64,000 bases of DNA, from assembly GCA_035604335.1 (NCBI GenBank), contig DATNIT010000074.1:3688-67687 (forward strand), in the 5' to 3' direction. Position numbers and translations under genes: made by a program. Origin of the DNA: DASZHJ01 sp035604335 (lineage in GTDB: Bacteria; Pseudomonadota; Alphaproteobacteria; ATCC43930; CGMCC-115725). Positions within the stretch are counted from its first letter, which is position 1; every line of letters starts with the position of its first letter. Below are positions 17,948-26,875 of this stretch, one piece after another. Below the pieces are notes generated by a model that made no database searches, had not been told where the DNA came from, and saw nothing but the letters and a program-made list of their open reading frames with translations.

Positions 17948-17963
17948 GACGGATCGATCGCGC

Positions 17964-18344
<381 letters not shown>

Positions 18345-18457
18345 GAGTCGGTGGGCTCCTCAGGGCTATGCTTTGCCCCGATGGTGCCACCGCTCCGCGT
18401 GTTTGTCACCGCGAGCCTCGGCGCGCGGCCGCCGCCGTCGAATGCGAAGCCGGCCGA

Positions 18458-19345
18458 TCAATAGACCTTCGGGACGAATCTCTGCAGGGACTTGCGGGGG
18501 CGCTTGTAGCGGGTCTTGGGTTGGCGGTTCGGCAACGGGAATTCGATCGGCGTCATGTCCTTGTAGGGGATCTGCTGCAACAGATGCCGGATGCAGTTGA
18601 GCCGCGCCTTCTTCTTGTTGTCGGCATCGACGACGTGCCAAGGGCTCTTCTTGGTGTCGGTATGCCCGAACATCCGGTCTTTCGCCTTGGAAAACTCGAC
18701 CCAATACTTGCGCGCCTCGAGATCCATCGGGCTGAGCTTCCAGCGCTTGAAGGGGTTGCGCATGCGCTCGTGGAAGCGGAGCTCCTGCTGTTCGTCGCTG
18801 ACCGAAAACCAATACTTGATGAGATGGATGCCGGAGTGGATCAGCATTTCCTCGAAGAGCGGGCAGGCGCGCAGGAATTCCTGGTACTCGTCCTTGGTGC
18901 AGAAGCCCATGACGCGCTCGACGCCGGCGCGGTTGTACCAGCTGCGATCGAACAGCACGATCTCGCCGCGCGACGGCAGGTGCGCGACATAGCGCTGAAA
19001 ATACCATTCGCCGCGCTCGCGCTCGGTGGGCTTGGACAGCGCCACGATCCGGCAGACGCGAGGGTTGAGGGGCGCGGCGATCCGCTTGATGACGCCGCCC
19101 TTGCCGGCGGCATCGCGGCCCTCGAACACCACCAAGACCTTGAGGCCGTGCATGCGCACCCATTCCTGGAGCTTGATCAGCTCGAACTGAAGATGGGCGA
19201 GCTCCTCGGTGTACGTATAGTGCTTTGGCGGCACGCGCATCTTCGGCTTGCCGGTGATCCGCCAATTCAGCTCGATGGTGGCCTGCTCCTTCGCATCCCG
19301 GAGCACTTGGCCGCCCACGCGCAACAGCGCTCTGCGCTTTGCCAT
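18458..19345 (-). CDS. ppk2: Polyphosphate kinase 2
   Basis: 295 residues. PPK2 transfers phosphate from polyphosphate to a nucleoside (di)phosphate. Walker A FEGRDAAGKGG (near 80), Walker B FDRSWYNRAGVERVMGF, and the lid segment KYWFSVSDEQQ are complete, as is the YWVEFSKAKDRMF segment. GGGAG lies seven bases before the ATG at 19345, so the frame extending to 19426 was rejected. The single-domain size fits class I enzymes that favour ADP or GDP. It converges on nothing and stands 113 bases from msrB. Confidence 0.95.
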   Translation of the reverse strand: MAKRRALLRVGGQVLRDAKEQATIELNWRITGKPKMRVPPKHYTYTEELAHLQFELIKLQEWVRMHGLKVLVVFEGRDAAGKGGVIKRIAAPLNPRVCRIVALSKPTERERGEWYFQRYVAHLPSRGEIVLFDRSWYNRAGVERVMGFCTKDEYQEFLRACPLFEEMLIHSGIHLIKYWFSVSDEQQELRFHERMRNPFKRWKLSPMDLEARKYWVEFSKAKDRMFGHTDTKKSPWHVVDADNKKKARLNCIRHLLQQIPYKDMTPIEFPLPNRQPKTRYKRPRKSLQRFVPKVY

Positions 19346-19535
19346 GTCGATCTCCCGCGATACCGCGGACCCGCGCTCCGCGCCGATCCATTGGCGTAGA
19401 CGCGAGGCCGCGAATTTAGGGCCCATTCTCGCTCTGCAAGCTCTGCTATTTGGTTAACTCGAGGCGGACGAGCCACCGGCTTGATTCCATGCCATGATCC
19501 CCGCCGATATCGGGATTCCACTCGAGGAGTCGTTC

Positions 19536-20213
19536 ATGGGCGAGGACGCGGAGCTATTCGAGACCGTTCGGACGCGACTGTTCACCGCGGTGATCGGCGA
19601 CGTCATGGACACGCAAGGCCTCACCCGCCAGTTCCTGCCGCCCTCGATCCGAGGGATTTCGCCGGACATGACGGTGGTGGGCCGCGCCATGCCCGTGCTC
19701 GAGGCGGATTGCGTCGGCGACGCGGTCGCGCACACCGGCCGGACCGACGGGTTCGGGCTGATGTTCCGCGCGCTCGACGATCTCGCGCCCGGCGAGGTCT
19801 ATGTCTGCACGGGCGCCTCGCCGCGCTACGCGCTTTGGGGCGGACTCATGAGCACGCGGGCGCGCCGGCTCGGCGCGCGAGGCGCCGTCCTCGGCGGCTT
19901 TCACCGGGACACCCGCGAGATCGTGCAGCTGGGATTTCCGGTGTTCTCGCAGGGTCCCTACGCGCAGGACCAGCGGCTGCGCGGGCGCGTGATCGATTTC
20001 CGCTGCACGATCGAGTTCGAGAACGGCGCGCAGGTGCGGCCCGGAGACCTCGTCGTCGGAGACGTCGACGGCGTGCTGACCGTGCCGCGCGACCACGTGG
20101 CCGATATCCTGCGGCTGGCGCTCGCCAAGGTCGAGGGCGAGGGCAAGGTGCGGCGCATGATCGACGCCGGCGAGCCGACCGCTGATATCTTCGAGAAGAC
20201 CGGGATCATGTAG
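19536..20213 (+). CDS. RraA-like / 4-hydroxy-4-methyl-2-oxoglutarate aldolase family protein
   Basis: 225 residues of the RraA fold, shared by the RNase E inhibitor RraA and class II HMG/CHA aldolases. Visible are FTAVIGDVMDTQG, AGR-type GRAMPVLEADC, the GGFHRDTREIVQLGFPVF segment carrying the family's RD pair, and VRPGDLVVGDVDGVLTVP. I chose the ATG at 19536 because GAGGAG lies six bases upstream; the ATG at 19494 has no such site. An aldolase role acting after LigJ is possible but unproven. Confidence 0.85.
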   Translation: MGEDAELFETVRTRLFTAVIGDVMDTQGLTRQFLPPSIRGISPDMTVVGRAMPVLEADCVGDAVAHTGRTDGFGLMFRALDDLAPGEVYVCTGASPRYALWGGLMSTRARRLGARGAVLGGFHRDTREIVQLGFPVFSQGPYAQDQRLRGRVIDFRCTIEFENGAQVRPGDLVVGDVDGVLTVPRDHVADILRLALAKVEGEGKVRRMIDAGEPTADIFEKTGIM

Positions 20214-20244
20214 CGCGCCGCGGACTGCGTGGCGCAACGCCGCC

Positions 20245-20904
20245 CTACTTCACGACCTCGCCGGTGTCCGTGAAGACCAGCTTTCCGTTGCGGCGGGCGA
20301 CGGCTCGATTGTAGTCGCGGTCGCCGGGCTTCAAGACGCGCAGCAGGGTGACGGTGCGCTCCTGGGAGTCCGTGAAGGCGGAGAGCGTGCAGAGCTCGGG
20401 CGAGTACCAGAGGAGCTGCGTCGTGGTCGAGCCGCCCTCTACATGGTCCGTGCGGCGGATCCTCCAACTCTTGTAGCCGCGACTCCCGACAGCGATGGAT
20501 TCGGTCCCCTCCACCACGAAGGAGACCAGCGCCTTGCCGCGGGTGTATCGGTTGATGCGCGTGATGTCGAAGTGCTTCTGCGGCTTCAGGGGCCAGAATT
20601 GCTCCAATCCCTCGGGATTCGATTCGAAGGCCCAGCGGTCGCCGCCGTCGTCGAACAGGAATTGACCCGCGCGCACGACACTGCGTTCCGTTCCGAGGAT
20701 CGAATAGGAGTAAGCCAACGGCGGTGCGTCCGCCGGCTTCGGCAGGATGAGATAACCGCGGTTGCTGTACAGCAGCTTGGTCTGCGGCGCGGGCTCGCAA
20801 TAGGCACCCGCGGAGGGATCGCCGCCCTGGGCGCGAGCAAGCGGGGCGAACGTGCCCATGACCGCGGCAAGCAGCAATACGGCCCCGAAACCGCAGCGCG
20901 TCAT
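20245..20904 (-). CDS. Secreted hypothetical protein
   Basis: 219 residues with a clear signal peptide (hydrophobic AVLLLAAVMGTFAPLARA, cleavage likely after ARA). The mature part has no repeats or membrane helices and two cysteines. I do not recognise the family; tryptophan- and tyrosine-rich beta-like segments (WAFESNPEGLEQFWPL, YKSWRIRRTDHVEGG) suggest a periplasmic beta-rich domain. It is convergent with the RraA-like gene. Confidence 0.7.
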   Translation of the reverse strand: MTRCGFGAVLLLAAVMGTFAPLARAQGGDPSAGAYCEPAPQTKLLYSNRGYLILPKPADAPPLAYSYSILGTERSVVRAGQFLFDDGGDRWAFESNPEGLEQFWPLKPQKHFDITRINRYTRGKALVSFVVEGTESIAVGSRGYKSWRIRRTDHVEGGSTTTQLLWYSPELCTLSAFTDSQERTVTLLRVLKPGDRDYNRAVARRNGKLVFTDTGEVVK

Positions 20905-21009
20905 CGTCCCTCCGATAGATCCCCTAGCATTGAAGCGCCGGACTCCCGGCCGAGGTCAATAGCTCTTACGTGGTGCGGGAGCGCTCGGCCGATTATTCTC
21001 GGAGGCGCT

Positions 21010-21600
21010 ATGGCACCGACCGAAGACGCACGCGATCAGCCCCTCGTCGGCATGCGCCTCGACCAGGCCGGCCGCACCGCCTTCTTCCTGTGGTTCAACC
21101 TGGAGCCCGTGGCGCGGCGCGATGCCCGCACCACGGCGTTCAAGCCGAGCGGCCCGAGCTTTCGCGAGCTGGTGACCGTCACCGTCCGCACGGACGACGC
21201 CGACCGCATCGCCGCGATCGAGCTCTCGATCGCGCGCTCGTTCATCGAGGATCCCCGGCAGGGCATGTTCGCGGCGGACATCGCCAAGAGCTTTCTCGGC
21301 GCGGCGCTGGCGGCGCCGGACCGCGCGCACATGCAGCACCTCATCGACACCATCGCCTATGGCGGCACATACGCGAAACCGATCTTGGCCGCCGAGCCGC
21401 GCGGCGGACCGGCACCTCAAATCGAGCGAGACAGCGCGCCTTATCTGGTATGGCTCGGCCGCAATCCCTACTGGAGGCGGCCGTTCGACACGGTTCTATT
21501 GGAGTTGGAGAACGCCGAGACCGAGCGCGGCGGAGCGCTCAGGCTCGCGGTCAGCGCGTACGGCGCTCCCGAGGATCAGCCGTCGCCGCCATCCTCGTAG
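21010..21600 (+). CDS. Hypothetical protein (196 aa)
   Basis: GGAGG at 21001-21005 supports the ATG at 21010. The protein is soluble and includes VTVRTDDADRIAAIELSI, SFIEDPRQGMFAADIAKSF and YLVWLGRNPYWRRPF. No family recognised. Its last 25 bases overlap the 3' end of the convergent greB. Confidence 0.7.
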   Translation: MAPTEDARDQPLVGMRLDQAGRTAFFLWFNLEPVARRDARTTAFKPSGPSFRELVTVTVRTDDADRIAAIELSIARSFIEDPRQGMFAADIAKSFLGAALAAPDRAHMQHLIDTIAYGGTYAKPILAAEPRGGPAPQIERDSAPYLVWLGRNPYWRRPFDTVLLELENAETERGGALRLAVSAYGAPEDQPSPPSS

Positions 21601-22136
21601 CGGATCGCGATGACCTCGATGGTGTCGCGTCCCGCAGGCGTGCGCAGCTCCACGACGTCGCCCTCGCGCGCTTTCAGCAAGGCTCTGGCGATGGGCGAAA
21701 TCCAGCTCACGCGGTTATCCGCGAGATCGGCTTCATCGACGCCGACAATGGTGATGGTGTGCTCCGTCCCTCGCGCGTTCGCATAGGTCACGGTCGCGCC
21801 GAAGAAGATCTGATCCCGATTCTTCTGCCGCTCGGGAATCACCACCTCGGCGCCTTCCATGCGCTTGGTCAGAAACCGGATCCGGCGATCGATCTCCCGC
21901 AGCCTGCGTTTCCCATAGATGTAATCGCCGTTCTCCGAGCGGTCGCCGTTGCCCGCGGCCCAGGAGACGGTCTCGACGACCTTGGGCCGTTCCACTCGGA
22001 CCAGCTGCCGGAGCTCGTCCTGCAAGCGCCGAAAGCCCCGAGGCGTGACGTAGTTCTTGACGCCCGCCGGCAACAGATCCGGCTCGCCGGGCAATTCATC
22101 GTCGCTCTCGGTTTCCTTGGTGAACGCCTTGCTCAT
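21576..22136 (-). CDS. greB: Transcription elongation factor GreB
   Basis: 186 residues. Gre factors enter the RNA polymerase secondary channel and trigger cleavage of backtracked RNA. The N-terminal coiled coil carries YVTPRGFRRLQDEL, GDRSENGDYIYGKRRLREID (with the acidic tip) and RIRFLTKRMEGAEVV; the C-terminal FKBP-like domain follows (VDEADLADNRVSWISPIARALL). The YIYGK reading marks GreB rather than GreA. A putative FNR/FixK-type box lies 53 bases upstream of the start. Confidence 0.94.
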   Translation of the reverse strand: MSKAFTKETESDDELPGEPDLLPAGVKNYVTPRGFRRLQDELRQLVRVERPKVVETVSWAAGNGDRSENGDYIYGKRRLREIDRRIRFLTKRMEGAEVVIPERQKNRDQIFFGATVTYANARGTEHTITIVGVDEADLADNRVSWISPIARALLKAREGDVVELRTPAGRDTIEVIAIRYEDGGDG

Positions 22137-22512
22137 CGCCGATTTTCCACGACCGCTGTCCAGGTTTGCCGAGCCTACTCCGGGAGGGTTGACTTACGTC
22201 AATGCGGGGTAGGACTGGTTAACCGATACTAACCTTAATGAATCGTTAACGAAGAGTGCGCTAGCCATAGGGCGGGGCACAAGTGATGCGAGCGCGGCGT
22301 ACCCGATTCTCGCGCGAAAGGAAACAGCAGCTTAGGCATCGGGAGCAGGCAACCACTCGGTCGATCATGGTTTGTGCGTTCTCGCACTGACTCACTCACC
22401 AATCCAGGGAAAATTGATCTTGTCGAACGATGCACACTTCGCTCATGCTGGACCGTCGCATTTGCTCGATCGCGGACGGGGTAACGGGGTCCGCGCCGGA
22501 CAGGGGGTAGCG
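22137..22512. other. Divergent promoter region between greB and the GNAT-like gene
   Basis: 376 bases without a gene. It is locally AT-richer around 22185-22255, where TTGACT, two TTAAC boxes and the FNR/FixK-like dyad cluster. Both flanking genes read away from it, so promoters for both are expected here. Confidence 0.5.
22189..22202. promoter_or_regulatory. Putative FNR/FixK-type (CRP family) binding site
   Basis: TTGACTTACGTCAA is a TTGA-N6-TCAA dyad, the consensus shape for FNR and FixK-like regulators; here the match is TTGAC-N4-GTCAA. It lies 53 bases before the greB start and about 310 bases before the GNAT-like start. The call rests on one site only. Confidence 0.4.
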
Positions 22513-23388
22513 ATGACGCGCAATTATCCGAACCTGACGCCGCCCAACGACCTGCGGCTCCCCGATGCCTTGACCATCAAGCATGGGCCGCGCGGTCTGC
22601 TGGCGCGCTTCGTCTTGGAGGGCGACAAGCTCGCGCGCGAGATGGGCATCCGCCTGCGTTTGCGCCACGACTTCGAGAATTTCCTGACGCTGAACGAGTT
22701 CGAGGTGGGGCGCGGCAATTGGTATCCGCTGGTCGATATCTTCCAACCCGGTCATGGCGGCCTCTCGGCGGAGAACGCCTATTGGATCTCGGGCGAGACG
22801 GATGACGGCGAGATCGTCGTGACGCAGGCCGGCCGCGTCTACTACTGGCCGGAGACGACGCTCGCCGAGGAAGCCCGCGACATGTTCTACGGCGGCCGCA
22901 CCGACGCCACCGGCCCCTGCATCGTCAAGGCAGCGGATGCACCGAAGATCTCGGGCGTGGTGTTCTTCGGCGGCGCCGTCTGGGTACGGCCCGATTTCCG
23001 CGGACTCGGGCTCTCGAAACTGATGCCGAGACTCGGGCGGGCCTACGCGGCCGCGCGCTGGCCGATCGATTGGGGGATTTCGCTGGTGAAGCCCGCGCTC
23101 GTCGACAAGGGCGTCGCGGTCGGATACGGCTACAAGCACGAGAGCCGCAGCCTGTTCTTCCCGGGCCACCAGCTCGGCGACCTCGAGGTCGTGCTCGTCT
23201 ACATTTCCCGCGATGAGGCCTACGACGACTTGGCGATTTTCTTGACCGATGGAATGGGCAGCGTTTCGACCGCGCCCGCAGTCGTGCCGGTCCGCACCAG
23301 GGCCGTCGGGCCGTCCGTAACCAGGGAGGAGACCGTGACCAGGATCTCCGATGACCTGGTCGTCCAGGGCAGCAGGAGTCGATCGTAG
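22513..23388 (+). CDS. GNAT-like acetyltransferase-fold protein
   Basis: 291 residues from the ATG at 22513, preceded by AGGGGGTAGCG. The middle contains VWVRPDFRGLGLSKLMPRL (about 156-174), which resembles GNAT motif A that binds acetyl-CoA, although the P-loop is not canonical. It ends with a low-complexity tail of roughly 55 residues that overlaps the convergent neighbour by 169 bases. The tail may be a lost stop codon. Substrate unknown. Confidence 0.7.
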   Translation: MTRNYPNLTPPNDLRLPDALTIKHGPRGLLARFVLEGDKLAREMGIRLRLRHDFENFLTLNEFEVGRGNWYPLVDIFQPGHGGLSAENAYWISGETDDGEIVVTQAGRVYYWPETTLAEEARDMFYGGRTDATGPCIVKAADAPKISGVVFFGGAVWVRPDFRGLGLSKLMPRLGRAYAAARWPIDWGISLVKPALVDKGVAVGYGYKHESRSLFFPGHQLGDLEVVLVYISRDEAYDDLAIFLTDGMGSVSTAPAVVPVRTRAVGPSVTREETVTRISDDLVVQGSRSRS

Positions 23389-24167
23389 GTCGTCCGGCCC
23401 TCGCGGCCCCGCAAAGCGGCATCGACCCGATCCAGCTGCGGCAACTTCCGGAGCGCGGTTTGGCGGTAATCCTCGGCGACCCATTGGCCGTATTCGCGGT
23501 CGGGCTGGTTGGCGACCTTCTCTCCGATCGCGCGGTAGGGGAAGTCGCGGTCGCCCAGCCAATCGAAAGCGTCCCCGACGTAGCGGAAGACCGGATCGGG
23601 ATCGTTGGGCTGCACGCCGACCACCACCGTGCGCTGCAGAAAGCCGTGCCGGGCCATGAAGGGCAGGACCGTGTCGTCGAACTGGCCAAAGGCCATGCGC
23701 CATTTCTGCAGGATGGGACGGAGTCGATGCTCGCTGTTGTTCAGGAGCCGCTCGTGATCCTGCCGTGTCGCGAAGAAGCGCTCGCTCGATCGATGATCCT
23801 CGAGGTGAGCGAGCGAGTAGAGATCGTGCAGCCGCTCGAAGGCGCGCTCGGCGTTCGGCAAGATCTCGCGCTCCCAGCGCGTGGTGAGGAAACGGATGCA
23901 GAAGGCCCGCGCCGTGGACTTCGACAACACATGGTTGACGGCGATCAGGCTGTTCAGGTCGACGTTGCTCGGATGGACGGTGATGCTCACCACCAGGTCC
24001 GTGATGATCTCAACCTTGATGAAGCCGAGATTCTTCACGGCGAACATCGCCGCGTCATAATCGGGATCGAGATCGCCGACCTCGCGCAGGAATTCCTGGC
24101 TTCCTTCGGGCAGCCAACGGCCCTCGGGCGAAACCAGAAACGTCTCGTTCTGCATCAACTCGGCCAC
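23220..24167 (-). CDS. Hypothetical protein with PAS-like C-terminal domain
   Basis: 315 residues. The C-terminal part (FRYVGDAFDWLGDRDFPYRAI onward to TTYDRLLLPWTT and ILVTVSSLV) resembles the PAS_5-type domains common in alphaproteobacteria, which end in a YERLLLPL-like strand. The N-terminal part has a charged, helical stretch (near 90-150). No output domain is visible, so it may sense a ligand and act through a partner; the convergent GNAT-like gene is a candidate. The PAS assignment is by resemblance only. Confidence 0.65.
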   Translation of the reverse strand: MAELMQNETFLVSPEGRWLPEGSQEFLREVGDLDPDYDAAMFAVKNLGFIKVEIITDLVVSITVHPSNVDLNSLIAVNHVLSKSTARAFCIRFLTTRWEREILPNAERAFERLHDLYSLAHLEDHRSSERFFATRQDHERLLNNSEHRLRPILQKWRMAFGQFDDTVLPFMARHGFLQRTVVVGVQPNDPDPVFRYVGDAFDWLGDRDFPYRAIGEKVANQPDREYGQWVAEDYRQTALRKLPQLDRVDAALRGREGRTTYDRLLLPWTTRSSEILVTVSSLVTDGPTALVRTGTTAGAVETLPIPSVKKIAKSS

Positions 24168-24377
24168 GCGTACCTGCCTGACATTGGGCGAGTATCACTC
24201 TGACCGGATCACTATGAACGAAAGCTTAAAGCAGGCCGCCGCCACTGTTGCCTCCGCGCTTGGCCCGATCGCTCAAAAGCAGTGGAAATTCTATGGATGC
24301 CGATCGACATCGCCTAGAATGGCGACGGGACGCCGGGGGGCTCCGCGTCCCGAGCGGACAGGGGTGGCATCGGGGGA

Positions 24378-25832
24378 ATGCTCGTGAGCGAGATCGGCGC
24401 CGATCCGGGCCCCCCGGCCAATCGCGTGGTGCTGTCGCTTCTCCTGGCGACGCTCATGCAAGCCTTCGACGCCACGATCGTCAACGTGGCGTTGCCCAGC
24501 ATCCAGCGCACGCTTGCGATCGACACCGCGGCCGCGGGCTGGGTGGTGACCACCTACCTTGTCGCGGCGTCCGCGACCATGCCGGTTGCGGGCTGGCTGC
24601 GCCTTCGCTTCGGCCGCGAGCCCCTGTTCGTGGGCACGGTCGCCGGGTTCGCCGTCGCCTCGGTGCTGTGCGCGCTCGCCCCTACGGTCGTGGCCCTGGT
24701 GGCCGCGCGCGCGGCGCAGGGCGCCTGTGCCGGCGTCATCCTGCCGCTGACCCAAGCACTGCTTCTGGACCTGCACCCCAAGAGCAAACATCCCGCGATC
24801 CTCGCGCGCTGGGGCAGCACGATCGTGATCGGGCCCATCATCGGACCGCTCCTGGGCGGCGCGCTGACCCACTTCGTCTCGTGGTCCTGGATCTTCTATG
24901 TGAACGTCCCGATCTGCTGCCTCGCGCTCCTCGGCGTGCGCGGCGCGTTGACTCCATTGTCGCGAGCGGCGAGCGCGCCCAAGTCCAAGATCGACCTGAC
25001 GGGCATCGCGCTCCTCGTGTTGACGGTCACATCTTTCGAGCTGCTGCTTCAAAATGGCGCAGCGCGCGGAATTTGGCTGGGCTGGGACTGGATCGCCGAG
25101 GCAGGGGTGACGATCGCCGGCGGCGCGCTGCTGCTGCGGCATTTCGACCGCGCGGTCCAACCGGTCATCGACATTCACCTGTTCCACGACCGGAACTTCG
25201 CCGGCGCCGTGCTGATCAACGTCGTCGTGGGCGCGATCTTCTTCGCGACCATCACGCTCGTCCCGTCGCTGATCGAGGGTCCCCTCGGCCACGATTCCCT
25301 GACGGCCGGCATCCTGATGGCTCCGCGGGGTATTGCGACCATGGCCGCGATGCTGGCCGCGGGTCACCTCCTAAAGACCCTCGATCCCCGCCCCTTCGTG
25401 TTGCTCGGCCTGGTCGTCACCATAGCAGCGCTCGCCATGTTCGCCGCCACCGGTCCCGGCGCCGGGATCGCGTGGCTGATCGCCGCCAGCCTCGTGCTCG
25501 GCATCGGAGCGGGATGCCTGATCACGCCTCTGAGCGTGCTCACCTTCCTGACCATCGTGCCCGAGTCCAGAACCGATGCCGCCGGGCTCTACAATCTCGC
25601 GCGTCAGCTGGGCGGCGCGGTCGGGGTCGCCGCCGTGACCGCGGTGGTGTCGGCGCTGACCCCGACGGCGCCGGTGCATCCCCACGCCTTGGGCGCGGTC
25701 GGCGGCTATTACACCGCTTTCTTCCTCCTGGTCCTCCTGGCCACGCTCGCGATCCCCGCGGTTTCGATGTTTCGCATCGGAGCGGTCGCGCGCTCGAAGC
25801 CCGCGGAGTCCGGTGGCAGCCTCGAAACCTGA
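24378..25832 (+). CDS. MFS transporter, DHA2 (EmrB/QacA) family drug efflux pump
   Basis: 484 residues with about 14 hydrophobic helices, as in the DHA2 family. The first helix reads ALMQAFDATIVNVALPSIQ with the D/N pair typical of the family, followed by WVVTTYLVAASATMP and GLLxGG-like IGPIIGPLLGGAL (motif C of antiporters). It likely exports toxic compounds with proton exchange. The ATG at 24378 sits directly after GGGGGA; a GTG six bases downstream would be better spaced. No regulator gene adjoins. Confidence 0.92.
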   Translation: MLVSEIGADPGPPANRVVLSLLLATLMQAFDATIVNVALPSIQRTLAIDTAAAGWVVTTYLVAASATMPVAGWLRLRFGREPLFVGTVAGFAVASVLCALAPTVVALVAARAAQGACAGVILPLTQALLLDLHPKSKHPAILARWGSTIVIGPIIGPLLGGALTHFVSWSWIFYVNVPICCLALLGVRGALTPLSRAASAPKSKIDLTGIALLVLTVTSFELLLQNGAARGIWLGWDWIAEAGVTIAGGALLLRHFDRAVQPVIDIHLFHDRNFAGAVLINVVVGAIFFATITLVPSLIEGPLGHDSLTAGILMAPRGIATMAAMLAAGHLLKTLDPRPFVLLGLVVTIAALAMFAATGPGAGIAWLIAASLVLGIGAGCLITPLSVLTFLTIVPESRTDAAGLYNLARQLGGAVGVAAVTAVVSALTPTAPVHPHALGAVGGYYTAFFLLVLLATLAIPAVSMFRIGAVARSKPAESGGSLET

Positions 25833-25848
25833 GGGGCGGAGCGCCCGC

Positions 25849-26778
25849 TCAGTCGGCGTGATCCCGGGCGTAGCGCGCGATCTCGGCGTGGGTCGCGAAC
25901 CAGATGCCGGGATGGCCGGAGATGTGGCGGATCAGCTCTTCCAGCAGCCAGATGCGCGAGCGGTGACCGGTGATGTGCGGGTGCATCGTGAGCTGGAACA
26001 AGCCGCCCTCGCCATAGGCCGCGTCGAATTCCCGGCGGAAGATCTCGAGCACGGCCGAGGGCGCCGTGTAGGGGCGCAGCGCGAGATAGCGGTTCATGTT
26101 GAAATAGACGGCATCGTCCCGGATCCATTCGACCGGCAGCTCCACCACGCCCGTGGGCTCATTGTCGAGCAGCAGCTCGTAGCAATCGTCGTCGGCCATC
26201 AGCGAAGAATCATAGAGCAGGCCCATCTCCCGCGTGATGGCGAGGGTATGCGGGCTGAAGTCCCAAGACGGCGTGCGGATGCCGACGGGCCGGACGCCCG
26301 CGATCCGCTCGAGCGTGTCGCAGGCGCGCATCTGCAGATCGCGCTCGGCCGCTGGCGGCAAGATGCTGTTGCGCTCGTGGATCCAGCCGTGGATGCCGAT
26401 CTCATGCCCCTCGCCGGCGACGCGCCGCTGCTCGTCGGGATAGAGTTGCGCGATCACCGCCGGCACGAAGAAGCTCGCGGGGATGCCGTACTTGCCGAGC
26501 AGCTTGAGCAAACGCGGGATGGCGACGCGGGCGCCATATTGACCCTGGGAGAGCCGCCCGGGCGACGTCCCGCCCTCCCGCAGCTCGCCGCTCTCGTGAT
26601 CGCTGTCGAAGGAGAGCGCAATCGCGCAGCGCGCGCCATCTTTCCAGACGCGCGGACGCAGCGGACGCCCGGCACGCACATGCTCGACGATGCCGCGCCA
26701 GTGCACCTCCGGCCATTGCCAGGGCTGCTGCTCCTCGCCCGTGGAAACCTGAGCGGCGCTCTGCGCGGGTGCGGTCAT
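25849..26778 (-). CDS. Polysaccharide deacetylase family protein (NodB domain)
   Basis: 309 residues. The NodB fold is marked by SFDSDHES (58-63, metal aspartates), HEIGIHGWIHERNS (metal histidines), RTPSWDFSPH and the late LTMHPHITGHRSR. No signal peptide is seen, so it probably acts in the cytoplasm, as do the subfamily members related to PuuE-type allantoinases and imide hydrolases rather than cell-wall enzymes (from family knowledge). Neighbours do not reveal the substrate. Confidence 0.88.
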   Translation of the reverse strand: MTAPAQSAAQVSTGEEQQPWQWPEVHWRGIVEHVRAGRPLRPRVWKDGARCAIALSFDSDHESGELREGGTSPGRLSQGQYGARVAIPRLLKLLGKYGIPASFFVPAVIAQLYPDEQRRVAGEGHEIGIHGWIHERNSILPPAAERDLQMRACDTLERIAGVRPVGIRTPSWDFSPHTLAITREMGLLYDSSLMADDDCYELLLDNEPTGVVELPVEWIRDDAVYFNMNRYLALRPYTAPSAVLEIFRREFDAAYGEGGLFQLTMHPHITGHRSRIWLLEELIRHISGHPGIWFATHAEIARYARDHAD

Positions 26779-26875
26779 CGTCGGCCCTCCTCTACCTTGG
26801 GAAGCGCCGAGATATAGCGGATTACGCGAGGCTCGCGCCAGCGGCCCGGGCCAGCGTCAAGCCGATCGGATCGCG

